Origin: Lophium mytilinum
Taxonomy: Eukaryota > Ascomycota > Dothideomycetes > Mytilinidiales > Mytilinidiaceae
NCBI GenBank assembly: GCA_010093605.1
Contig: MU004197.1
Coordinates: 1,364,001 to 1,428,000, forward strand
Direction: 5' to 3'
Length of the DNA: 64,000 bases
Position 1 is the stretch's first letter; each line of letters begins with the position of its first letter. The notes below the pieces were generated by a model that was given only the letters and a program-made list of their open reading frames with translations, did not search any database and was not told the DNA's origin. Position numbers and translations under genes: made by a program. Shown piece after piece: positions 1 through 11,085 of this stretch.

Positions 1-599
1 CTCAGCCAGCTAGCGACGGGTTTGGCCGTTGGACTATTTAGATCATCATACTCCATAATGGTACTCTCAACTCTACACTTTACATCGCATCTGCATTTTT
101 GAAAGACTATGGGTGCATCCTAAGAGGTGGTGAACAAATAAATGAACACCCTCGTTGTGAAGCAGTACACGAGGCGGTACTTCTTATGTTACCCGTAGGG
201 CTCTTCACATCATCTACGGTCATCTCAAAAGCTCGACAGCGACGACGAGGCTTCACAAAATTGCAACGATTATCTATGATCATGACGCCAGTCAATGTGC
301 TATACTGCTGTGACGGGAATCGGGCACACCAGGTACACTTCCAATCTGTGTAGGCCGTGTTGACACTGTCTGGAGTAGCCTCGCGAGTCTACTAGTAGTT
401 CAAAATATCGTGCCTTTCCCTCATTCGGCACGCTGAAAGTACCACAAGGCTCCTCAAACCGTGGTAAATGAGTGTACGGATTTCTATAAAAAGTTATTGC
501 ACTAACACCTGGTCTATCTAATCCGATTCAAACAACACCGACTCCCGGGCCCCTCCTGCAAACCCATTATTACGGGTCAACCTTTATTAGAGGCACTTT
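1..599. other. non-genic left edge
   Basis: No convincing gene is visible. Short open frames on both strands lack splice context and protein-like composition. A stretch near 230-270 resembles one near 1167-1215 (both run through a 'caaaagctcgaca/tcaagagcccgac'-like core into 'aaaattg/gaaattg'), which suggests that the degenerate repeats of the next region begin here. Confidence 0.5.
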
Positions 600-2260
600 G
601 GGAATGAGACTGCCTCTTGACTAGCTGGCTACCTGACAACTGGGCTACTCCTGACAGTGATGCCTGGCTTCCAAAGTCGCTCTCAAGCCTTGCTGGTATC
701 CATGTGGGTAGGTGCGTAGCTACTCTAATGCGCCATTGAGGTCTACGCAGTAGCTTTTAGACTTCCCTTTGGCTGGCTAGCTTGCCGATAACGGTGCCAC
801 TCCTCACAGCGGCATCTAGCTTCCAAAGCAGTCTTCGAGCAGCCAGCCTAAATTGGAGAACGGCATCGCACATAACCTAGAGACTCTTCTCGGCGATTCC
901 CCCCGGACGATGATTAGGAACCGGAAGTGCCCGTGGACTGGTACAGCTATGCGGTCTTCGATTGCCAACACGATGCAGAGGTCTACGCAGTGAAAAATAG
1001 ACCCTCCTTTGACTACTTCAGCTCATGCTGAACGAGCTCCTCCTCACGGTAGCCTCGAGCGGCCAAGAGCAGGACATTTGGAGTCCCATTTCCGGGTGCC
1101 CGGCTCAAGAATATTACAGTATTTTGTGCAGTACTCCGACCTTCTATGAATCACTTACGGCAATGTCAAGAGCCCGACTGCGAAGACTGGACTGTACGAA
1201 ATTGTAGGTGTTTTTAACAATTTCGAGATCCTTCAACGTGCTACAGATGGTGTAAGAGCACGAGGTCTAAACTGGTGTGTCTAGAACGTTACATTCACAA
1301 AAAATGATCTTGAAAGGTTCTGAGGCAGTCTGCTAGGTCATTTACGAGTGGAAACCTCTTGTCCGCAATATCTTTTAAGGCCAGTCCAAGTACTATCCAT
1401 GCTGTAACAGTACGAGGTCTCATTTACGGTGTGTAGAGCATTACTTTCAATGTGAACCGTCTTGACAGGGTCTAAGGTAGTCTAGTAGGTTGACTACGGT
1501 TGTAAAACTCTTGTTCTCAATGACTCTGAGGTTAGCCAGCATGCTACACATGCTGTAAGAGTACTGGATTTGATATAGGGTGTCTAGAGTGTTACATTCA
1601 GCGACTTCGATCTCAAAAGGGCCTGAGGTAGTCTGCAGGGCCTACTAAGGGTGAAACGATCTTCTTCCCAATAGCTTTGAGGGTATTCAACTTGCCATAC
1701 GTGCCGTGGGAACACCGAGTCTAGTTTGGGGCGTGTAGAACCTTACACTCATCAAAACTAATCTTCAAAGGGACTGAGGTAGTCTGCCAGGCCTACTACG
1801 TGTGCAAATCTCTTATTCTCAATATTTCTGAGGCCAGTCCACCTGCTATAAATGCCGTATGACCATCAGCTCTAATCTAGGGTGTGTAGAGCGGTACATT
1901 CACTGAGAATGGTCTTAAAAGGGTCTGAAGGAGTTTGCTGGGTCTATCACGTGTTCAAATCTCTTACATGAGCTGCTGAACTTGAAGCTTCCAGCAACGT
2001 AGTGGATAGGGCTAGAATTAGCAACCGTGAGCTTCAAATAGCAGCGTCTGAGGTGCTCAAATATACTGTCAAAACTTCAAGTGCGATGTCAAAACCTCAA
2101 CTGTTTAGACTGAACTTGAGGAAAATGCAGCCATTCTCGACATTCCTGAAGCTATCCAACGTGCTATTAGGGCTGCCGTTCGCTCACCTCGTTGATCCGG
2201 TGATTGAAGTGATTAACGTTAACGTTAATTACTTTAACCGGACGGTCTACTAAAATAAGG
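600..2260. repeat. degenerate tandem repeat, ~151 bp period
   Basis: A recurring core ('ctgaggtagtctgc' followed by 'aggtctact') occurs at about 1321, 1473, 1624, 1775 and 1926, that is every 151-152 bp. An earlier related unit is seen as two similar blocks near 620-690 and 770-840. Copies are diverged but colinear, so this is a true tandem array and not dispersed copies. No reading frame is kept between units. Confidence 0.8.
2197..2241. repeat. 45-bp imperfect palindrome at the edge of the AT-rich block
   Basis: The segment begins and ends with CCGG and centres on the perfect 18-bp palindrome attaacgttaacgttaat (2212-2229). Most of the differences between the two arms are G-to-A type, as RIP would leave. 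It lies just outside the left border of the AT-rich block. Confidence 0.7.
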
Positions 2261-2378
2261 TTCACTTACTTAATCTAGAGAGGCCCATTAATTAAACTAT
2301 TAAAGTGCTGTTAAAGCTATTATAAAATTATAGATTTTAGCTACTAGAAGTTAGTAATTCTAGGTTTTTATTATAGCT

Positions 2379-2410
<32 letters not shown>

Positions 2411-5330
2411 AATATTAAGAATAACCCTATATTAACGCGCCTTACCTTTATAGTACCTAAGGGATTAGTATAGATAAAGAAGTTAAGTAGATTAGGTAAG
2501 TTAAAATCTTAGCTATATCTATATAATATTGCTAAGAATATCTATATTAATTAATTAATTACTTTAACTATTAATATTAATTAATTACTTAATAAAGAGC
2601 TTTACTAACTAAGGCTTTTAATTACTTAACGGGGAGGGGCCGTTAATAGTAAGTAATTAAACGGTAGCCCTATATATTATATATACTATAAGAGCTTATA
2701 GTCTAATATAGAGTATATAGAGCTTTATATATACTAAATATTAGTTTAAAATAGTCTAGAGCAGTCTACTAGATTTACTATAAATATAAATATTCTATAT
2801 AGCTCTTCTAATTTAGAAATATATTTATTAAAGCTAAAATATTTAAAAAATACTTTTATATGCTAGTGTTTAAGGTTCCCTACTATATTATTAGAATTAT
2901 AAACACAATATTAAAAGCCTAGAAGCGTAAACTAGTTAGTATAAGTATCTAGCTATTCTTAGTAAGTTTAAAGCTATTTAACGCGCCGTATTTCCCGTAA
3001 AACTACTAGCTCTAATTAGGAGTGCGTTTATTATTATATTTACTATTATTATTCTTAAAATAGTATAGGGTAGTATACTATATTTACTATATACGCAGAA
3101 CTTATATACTACCTATCTAGTCTTAAATGTAAAGCTTTTTATTCTATTTACACTAATTTCCTAATAATAGTAAAGCTATTTAACGCGCTATATATACTAT
3201 AAGCCTATAGGTTCTAATCTAGGGCTTATAGATATATATCTTTACTATAAATATTTTTAGAGCAGTATAGAGTAGTACGCTATATTTACTATTTATATAG
3301 AACTTATATTTAAGCTTTCTACTTTAGAGTTTAAAGCTTTTTAGCCTATTTATACCTATTTCTAATAATTTTAAAGCCCTTTAATGCTAGAAATAGTATA
3401 GAAGTATAGGTTCTAATTTAAGATATATAGATACTTATATTTACTATAACTATTTTTAGAATAGGGTAGAGTAGTCTACTATACTTACTATTTATATAAA
3501 GCTTCTATATAAGCTATTAAATCTAGAATATAAAGCTTTTTAATCTATATATACCTGCCGTTAATACTTCTAAAGCTATTTAACTTAGTATATATAGTTT
3601 AGAAGTATAGTATTTAATCTAGGGCGCGTATATATTTATATTAAATATAATTATTCTAAGAATAGGGTAAGGTAGTCTACTATACTTACTATATCTATAA
3701 AACTCCCTTTTAAGCCCTATACTTTAGAATATAAAGCTATTTAATTTTTACTACGCTACTTTTAATAATTTTAAAGTTATATAATATACTATTAGTATTT
3801 AGAAAAACTAGAGTCTAATATCTAGCCTAGAGATTATTACGTTTACTAAATTTAATTTTAGAATAGCGCGGGGAGGTATACTATATTTACTACGTCCGTA
3901 AAACTCTTATAAGAGCCCTCTACTTTAAAAGGCAAGGTAATTTAATAAGTTCCCGGCTACTTCTAGTAATTCTAAAGCCCGTTAATACGCTATTTATACT
4001 TAAGAAATAGAGTATCTAATTTAGGCTATATAGATCTTTATATCTATTAGATTTATTTTTAAAATAATATAGAGCGGCACGCTATATTTACCGCGTATAT
4101 AAAACGCGACTATAAATTATCTAATATAGGCTATAAAGCTAGTTAGTATAGTATTATAATAGTAGAGAACTAGAGGCTAATATAGAATATAAACGCCTTT
4201 ATATTATATTCTCTCTTTTTAAGAATAGTATAGAGAGGTATACTATACTTACTATATATATAGAACTTTATTATAATATAAAATCTTAAGACTTTAACAT
4301 CCTATGCTCTAGATTTATTCTAAGAAGAGCTACCTCTAACGCCGCTGTACGGCTATTAAAGCCTCTATTTCTATTCTTTATAATATAAGGTCTTAGGAAT
4401 TTAATATTATACGCACGGTATTATACCCTTATAAGCTACCTTAAATAGTACTAGATAGCTATTAAAGTCTACTAATTATACTATATCTAATATAAGGCCT
4501 TTATACTTTAATATTATATATACCCCTTTTAACTTTCTTATAAGCTACTCTAAATGCTATTAAAAATCTCTAAAAATAATATAATTCTACCTTATTTAAT
4601 ATAAAGTCTTAAAACCTTAATATTCTATTTAAATTACACTTATAGTTATAGGCTACCTTAAACGCTATTAAATACCCCTTAAAACCCTATAGATCTATCT
4701 AATTTAATATAAAGCCCTAAAACCTTTATATTCTATTATATTATACTTATAGTTATAGGGTACTCTAAACGCTATTAAATACCCCCTAAAATGCTGTAAT
4801 TCTACTCTATTTAATATAAAGCCTTAAAACCTTTATATCCTCTTTAATTATACTTATAGTTACGGGCTACCTTAAATGCCGCCATACACCTATTAAGATC
4901 CCCGGATACTATCCCTTATAATATAAGCTTGTTGGAATTTTATATTATATGCACGGTATTTACGCCCTTATAAGCTACCTTAGATAGTACTAAACTACTA
5001 TTAAAATACTATAATTCTACCTTATTTAATATAAAGCCTTAAAACCTTTATATTCTATTTAACTTATATTTATAGTTACGGGTTACCTTAAACGCCGTTA
5101 TATACCTATTAAAAGCCCCTAATTCTATCTCTTATAATCTAAGGTTTTAGGAATATAATATTATATACACGGTATTTACGCCCTTATAAGCCACCTTAAA
5201 CGGTACTAAATAGCTATTAAACTACTATAGTCTTGCCTCTTCTAATATAAAGCCTTAAAACCTTAACATTAGAAGCCTAATATCTATACCCCTTAAGCTA
5301 CCTTAAACGACCTTAAAGACCCCTTAAAAC
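2260..5330. repeat. AT-rich, RIP-mutated block
   Basis: Base composition shifts abruptly near 2260 to very AT-rich sequence dominated by TA steps, with CpA and TpG dinucleotides nearly absent, and grades back to normal composition around 5300-5400. This is the expected outcome of repeat-induced point mutation in Pezizomycotina. Inside it a repeat core ('gtagtatactatatttacta'-like) recurs near 3067, 3268, 3469, 3670, 3870, 4070 and 4231, so a ~200 bp tandem period is still readable. No intact coding sequence is present. Confidence 0.85.
2379..2410. repeat. (TAC)n microsatellite
   Basis: About ten uninterrupted TAC/ACT trinucleotides lie within the AT-rich block. Confidence 0.95.
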
Positions 5331-6200
5331 GATGCAGGCTTATAGAGAACTAGGGGAGCTAAAGTAGGGTGCATTTACTTTAACATTACGCACCCAGCAT
5401 CCCATCTATCATGAGCCACCTTAAACGCTGCTAACTACCTATTAAGAACCCTTTTTACACAAGACTTCTACCTCGAGGAGCCACCTTAAACGCCAACAAC
5501 TAGCTATTAAAAGCTCGAAATCAAGCAGCTTCCAATATAAATCCATGAGACTCTAACATCGCGTGCAACACATTTACGCCTCGAGGAGCCACCTCAAACA
5601 CCACCAACCAGCTATTAAAGCCCTAAATCAGGCAGCTTCCAATATGAATCCATGCAACTTTGACATCGTATGCACCCCTTTTTAACCTCGATGTGCCACC
5701 TCAGACGCCGCTATTCATAGGGTAAAAGCCCCCAATCCGGCCCCTTCCAATATACGCTCTTCAGGCTTTGACATCGTGAGCACCAGATTCACACCTCGAT
5801 GAGCCACCTCGAATGCCGCTATTCACATGTCAAGAGTCCCCAACCAGCCCCCTTCTAACCTCAATGAGCCACCTCAAACACCGCTGTCACATGTCACAAG
5901 CCCCCAATCAGCCCACTTCCAATGTATACTCTTCAGACTTTGACATCGTGAGCACCAGATTTGCACCTCGATAAGCCGCCTCAGACAGTGCCAACTAGCT
6001 GTCAAAAGCTCGTATGCACCACATTTTGACCTCGATAGACCACCTCAAACACCGCTATTCACATGTCAAAAGCGCCCAAACAGCCCCATTCCAATATATG
6101 CTTTTCAGACTTTGACAACGTGTGCACTAGATTCACACCTCGATGAGCCACCTCAAACACCGCCAACTCGCTGTCAAAAGCCCCGAATCAGGGTGCTTGC
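4330..6200. repeat. tandem repeat, ~108 bp period with 65-bp short units
   Basis: A core reading 'gccacctcaaac' in the unmutated part and 'gctaccttaaac' in the RIP part occurs near 4330, 4435, 4544, 4652, 4760, 4866, 4974, 5082, 5190, 5297, 5415, 5480, 5588, 5695, 5803, 5868, 5975, 6039 and 6147. Most steps are 105-109 bp; three are 64-65 bp, as if 43 bp were missing. The same unit runs across the border of the AT-rich block, so the AT-rich and normal parts are one array. Confidence 0.85.
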
Positions 6201-6890
6201 AATATGAAGCCTTGAGACTTTGACATCGCGTTTATCCTTTCTTGGAATGGTGTGGGGAGTATTCTACGTTTATCATGTACACAAACCTCTATTACAGAAC
6301 GTCTAATATAGGACGTGAAGCTATTCGGACTATATCTGGGCATGTGAAGACCTGGATGCTAATATAGGGCGTGTTTCCCTTTACATTCACTTGTAACATT
6401 TACAAAATGGCTTGGGGGGGTATGCTATGCCTACCACGTGCGCAGAACTTTACACTATACCGTTCAACATAGGCTGTGAAGCGCTTCCGACGGCATCTAG
6501 GCATGTAGACCACCGGAGACTGATATAGGATGTACTCACCTTTACATTCACTAATAAAACTCTTAGAATGGCGTGGGGGGCCATGCTACATCTATCACGT
6601 GTGCACATCACCAACACAACCCCTCTGATTTAGGACGTGAAGCAATCCCTAATACTATCAAGCATGTAGATAGCGAAGGGCTGATATAGGCTATGTTCAC
6701 CTTTACATTCACTAATAATATTTTCAGAATGGTATGGGCGGTTTATTGTATCTACCACGTGTGCAGCACTCCATCCCAACCCCTCCATTTTAAGACGTGA
6801 AGCTATTTGATCTACTATCAAGCATGTAAATAACGAAGGGCTAAGATAGGGTGTATTCACCTTGACATCACGGTCATCCGTTTTCAGCAC
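6200..6890. repeat. tandem repeat, ~160 bp period
   Basis: The core of the ~200 bp family, here not AT-mutated (for example 'ggggggtatgctatgcctac'), recurs near 6247, 6416, 6576 and 6736, spaced 160-169 bp. Together with the 108-bp family it forms the right flank of the satellite. Confidence 0.75.
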
Positions 6891-7336
6891 AGCATGAGGC
6901 GCAACAGATCCATAACCACGATGTCGAAGTCACACATGAAGAGATTCAGTTTGATCAGTGCATGATTCCATTAACTGCATATCTGATCCCCAGTAGTGCC
7001 CATTCCTACGACGTACAGTGGAATCCCTCCCCTCATTATCATCCACCTAGTCAAGAGCAAACTACAAAACCTCCAGAAAACAGTGCCCAATTGACCAATC
7101 CTGCCAGACCACAGTGCAACTTGAAGTCCCCCCAACAACACAGACAGTTAGTGTTCCGGTCCAGGAGGTTGTCGAAGACGGGAGCCAACCGCCAAAGTCG
7201 AGTGCCACGCCATCCGGATCCAGGAGCATTGGTCACGCAGTCACAAGAATCAAAGCAGAATCATAGTCAAAGCAAGGTCCTCCCAACTCAAAGCCCAAGA
7301 CAAGAGCAAGACAGAAGGGAAGATGATACCGTACCT
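6891..7336. other. short non-genic spacer with a possible coding relic
   Basis: Between the satellite and the first gene (7337), two overlapping plus-strand frames have Pro/Gln/Ser/Thr-rich, protein-like composition (about 6962-7110 and about 7053-7258) but no shared frame, no intron signals and no matching start. This may be the frameshifted tail of a dead gene, or chance. The transcript end of the minus-strand F-box gene must also lie here. Confidence 0.3.
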
Positions 7337-9128
7337 TTAGAAGTCGACAGGATCCTCGTTGACCATCAGACTTGCACCAGAAAGATTGAACCGGCGTTCA
7401 ATTCGCCGGTGGAGCGTCCCAAGGTAGTACCTGCCAAGAGCGGACGCATGAATATAGACGTAGCGCTCTTCCCAAGGGTTGGCTGCCCACAATATTGCAA
7501 GTCGCTCCAGCTGGAAGGCGAACCGGAACGGCAAGTCTTCCAGATCATTCTCGGCCGAATAGCCCGTCAAGTCGACAGTCTTGACACACATAGGTATGTC
7601 CTCAGCGAGCAGGAACATTGGCTGAGTCACGGGTCCCCACGCGATGGCCATCGGCGGAAGATGCAGTGTGCCCAATTGTGGAAAGGTGTTGAGATCGCCA
7701 AGATCCTGGAGTGAGTTGGGAGTCGGGGAGTAGAAGTCCAGACCGAGCAGGCGTAGAGACTTCTTGTGATGGCTCCCGATGCGACACAGACGGTGGACAT
7801 TAATATCTTCCGCCGTATAGGGAACATGGATATCGAGTTCCTCTAGGTGTTTGCATCCCTGAACCAAGGCCTCATAGTTGTCCATGCCGGCATAGAAGCC
7901 CTTTAAGCTGAGGGTGATGATTCCGGAGGACGACTGCGGAACATGACAGGCTGTGTTGTCATATTCTTTCAGACAGAACAAGCCGAAGCCGGCAAAGTGG
8001 CGAATCGACGGAAGCGCAAAGATGGCAGTGAGGTTGGCGATAGGTATTCCGTCCATACAGATGCTGACGTTCTTCAGAGCCCGGAAAGAGTGTTGAACCG
8101 TCAGATTAGACCGAGTGAACACAGCTCGGCCTAGGGATATATCCTTCAAGATGATAGCGTGAGGGGACTGGACCTGGTCATGTTCCAAAGTCCTCAGGTC
8201 GTTGCGACGAATCATTGGGTCCATGAACGCAGAGCCGTTCAGAAGGAGTGTCTGCAGATTTGGGGTGAGCATCAAGATGATGCCCAGCTGCGCCGATGGG
8301 TTGGCAGTCTGAAGGAGATTCGTGAGGTTGATGTTCGTGCCTTGAAGTTGAACAGAGTTGAGGAGCGCTGCGGAGCTCAGGCCTAGGTGGTCAATGAAAT
8401 GACCCAAGGCGTGAGACGGTATCAGCGGAATTTCGTTGGTCATGAACTCCAGACGCCGCACATAGTGACCGATGCTCGGATCCTTGAGCAGCTTGGCCAG
8501 GAAAGATTTGCAAGCTATGTCATGGTTCAGAGCAACGTCGCTGTACACGAAGCGCTCAAGAAGGTCGTAGTAGCGCGTCGACGTAACGTGAAGGTTGTAA
8601 AGCGCGCTTGAGCACGATGGATCACGTGGATTGGCCGGCAAGGAAGCAGTTCCGGCATTGCCATCATCAAGCGAGTGCGGAGTAGCAAGACGACCGACAA
8701 TGTTGAAGAGTATCTCTTGTGGGATAGTGTCCAACGAGGGTGGAACACGGTCCGGGTCCTGCCAAAGCAGCAGGAAGGCTGCCATCTTAGCCTTGGCGAT
8801 GGCCTCAGCCTCCTTGGCCTTGGCCTTAGCCTCAGCGTCGGTGTTGACATCGGCGGTGGTCTGGGTAGCGACCTGGGCAGCGAGATGGGTAACGATCTTG
8901 GCGATAACCTGCTCAACACCTTCGGCTACGTCATGTTCAGATTAGCTTGCTCATAGACTTGTGGTTACATGCGATCAGATTCTGGCCGTGGATACGATCA
9001 CCTTCATCAGCAGGAGTTTGATCTGCAGTCGAGCCGGTAGACACAGCGGACGTGTCGGACGCGTCGGACGAGTCGCAACCTTCGGCAATGAAACGCTCGA
9101 TGGCGAAGGTGAGGTGGCCGGCAGACAT
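7337..9128 (-). CDS. F-box-like protein, two exons
   Basis: Exons are 9128-9002 and 8925-7337, joined over a 76-nt intron (gtgatc...gacgtag), giving 571 residues. The start is the ATG at 9128, preceded by CT-rich leader sequence. The N-terminus is Ser/Asp/Thr-rich, followed by an Ala/Glu/Lys-rich stretch (about residues 72-88) that is likely helical. An F-box-like segment follows near residues 105-125 (LDTIPQEILFNIVGRL). The rest is leucine-rich without a clear repeat, as in many fungal F-box proteins that recruit substrates to SCF ubiquitin ligases via Skp1. The family assignment rests on the short F-box match; substrate and process are unknown. An ATG at 8785 would give a 482-residue version lacking the first exon. 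Confidence 0.65.
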
Positions 9129-9660
9129 GATGAATGGCTGCAGGTTCTGTGAATGACTGGATGTCGTTGAGAGGGACTGATGAAGCGTGACGCGCGAAGT
9201 GTGAAACGAAGGAAGCTCACGTCGAGAGTGGTGGAAGGAAGGAGGAGAGCAGACAGGCGACGAGAATTTAAACGAAAATGTGGGCGCCAAGGCGCGCTAA
9301 GCACGCGCACAGGAGTCTTCGACGCGTCTGCCTGGCTTCCGAGGGGTCGGCCCGGCCACAGTGAGCCCGGCCCGGCAGGCAAGGCAGCCTCACGTGCGTG
9401 GAGCAGCTTGAGCAAGGCCTGATACGCTATCAGAGGCCTCCTAGACACAGGAAGCCGTGGCGCATAGTGTGTTGAGAGCATGATGAAGACCTGACGGGCA
9501 GGGCTCATGGCCTCCTCTCTGCCGATGTACAGCCCCCGACGACTGAAGGTAGAAGGCTGTTTCGCCATCGGCGGATACTGACAGAGATCGCATAGGTAGC
9601 CATTCGAAATATCGTCTCCTCGTTCAGCACCGAGAGTTGACGTGTGCGAATAGACAGACG
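9129..9660. promoter_or_regulatory. upstream region of the F-box gene at 7337-9128
   Basis: On the minus strand this stretch is pyrimidine-rich just before the ATG, typical of fungal 5' leaders. Overlapping short frames on both strands have no recognisable protein features and are not called. Confidence 0.4.
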
Positions 9661-9662
9661 GT

Positions 9663-9960
9663 GATCAACCTGGAGGAAGACTTCGCTACGCTGCCAGGCG
9701 GCAGCTATGCAGCCAGACCGCCTGGCCACCATAAGCCTTTGGCGTTGGAGTGGAATAGGAAACACAGTGGAGTGTAGGAACGATGGAGGAGGAGGGCCGG
9801 GTTCCACGTCCTTGATGATCAACTTGGAGGAAGACGCCGCTACGCTGCCAGGCGGCCGCTATGCAGTCAAACCGCCTGGCCACCATAGGCTTTTGGTGTT
9901 GGAATAGAATAGGAACACAGTCGAGTGTAGGAGCAATGGAGAGGACCACCAGGCGGCGAG
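9663..9960. repeat. two ~154-bp units with a CCAGGCGG hairpin
   Basis: The block starting 'gatcaacctggaggaag' at 9663 is repeated at 9817, 154 bp later, with few changes. Each unit contains an inverted repeat, gccaggcgg/ccgcctggc (arms 9693-9701 with 9718-9726, and 9847-9855 with 9872-9880), around the same ~16-base loop. Confidence 0.85.
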
Positions 9961-11085
9961 CGTTTCAATGCAACAGGCCCAGCACATACGGGGCAGGCAC
10001 CTAGCTAGCCTGCCCCGTATGAAGAACAGAGTTGAAGAGACGAGGAGAGCAGAGTAGGAGGAATAGTTGGATGTAGGAGGGAGGGAGGACTGCCCAGCGA
10101 TGGAAGCTTGTCGATGACAAAACTAGTATATACGGGGCAGACAACTGACTGATCTACCCCGTATGAAGAATAGAAGCTTAAGGGTCGAGAGTGGACGGAG
10201 CGCAATGGGGGAGGGAAAGTGGAATGTAGGAGGGAGAGAGGAGGAGGGCCGGGTGAGGGCTTATAAGGACGGCGGGATTAGCGTATACGGGGCAGGCACC
10301 TAGCCAACCTCCTCGTCAACGGCCAGTGCACACCCTAGTACACACCGCCCTCCGACCACCGGAGCCCTAGCCAGCACTCGGACCGGTCGATTCAATGCCA
10401 TTGGAGCAGATGGGCGGGTGCTGGGACGTCCCCGACACCCGCCACGATTGTTTGGGACCCATGGACCCTGCCTCGTAAGAAGAATGGAGTAGAAGAGAGG
10501 AGATTGAACGGAGTGCAGGAGGAAGAGTGGAATGTAGGAGGGAGGGAGGAGGGGGGCCGGTCGAGGGCTTACGAAGACAGCAGGATCAGCGTATACGGGG
10601 CGGGCACCTAGCTAGCCTACCCCGCATGAAGAATAGAGCAGAAGAAAGGAGCTCAAAAAGAGTGAAGGGGAAAAGTTGGTGTGTAAGAGGGAGAGGAGAG
10701 GAGAGCCGGGCGAGAGACTTATGAAGACATCATGATCAACGTGTACGAGCCAGGCACCTAGCAACCCCCTAAAAAGAATAAAGCTGAAGAAATAAGAGTG
10801 AACGGAGTGCAGGAAGAAAAGTGGAGTGCAGGAGGGAAAGAGGAAGATGGCCGGGCGAAAGACTTATAAAGACGCCAGGATCAGCATCTACGGGGCAGGC
10901 AAGTACTCAACGTGCCTCTCATAAAGGGAAGAAGCCGAAGAATCGGGGGTAAGCGGAGCGTAGCGTAGGAGGAAAAGCGGGATTTACGAGAAAGAGAGAA
11001 GGGCTGAGCCACTAGATCTCATCAGCGACAAGATCAGCACATACAGGACAGACACCTAATAGCCTATCTCGCATGAAGAAGAGCA
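9961..11085. repeat. ~150-bp tandem repeats with a TACGGGGCAGG hairpin
   Basis: Units begin near 9980, 10129, 10281, (10435, weak), 10590, 10739, 10885 and 11036. The best hairpin has perfect 13-bp arms atacggggcaggc/gcctgccccgtat at 9986-9998 and 10008-10020 around a 9-base loop. Later copies decay mostly by transitions. Between hairpins a purine-rich backbone ('tgtaggagggag...ggagggccggg') is shared, and it also resembles the backbone of the neighbouring 154-bp units. Confidence 0.85.

Noticed and set aside
1-6890. Possible telomere or CRISPR-like array
   Set aside because: No TTAGGG runs are present, and the repeats are long, diverged and contiguous with no spacer pattern, so a satellite is the better reading.
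6962-7714. 250-codon plus-strand frame
   Set aside because: Its second half is exactly antisense to the F-box gene coding sequence, and it has no domain or splice support.
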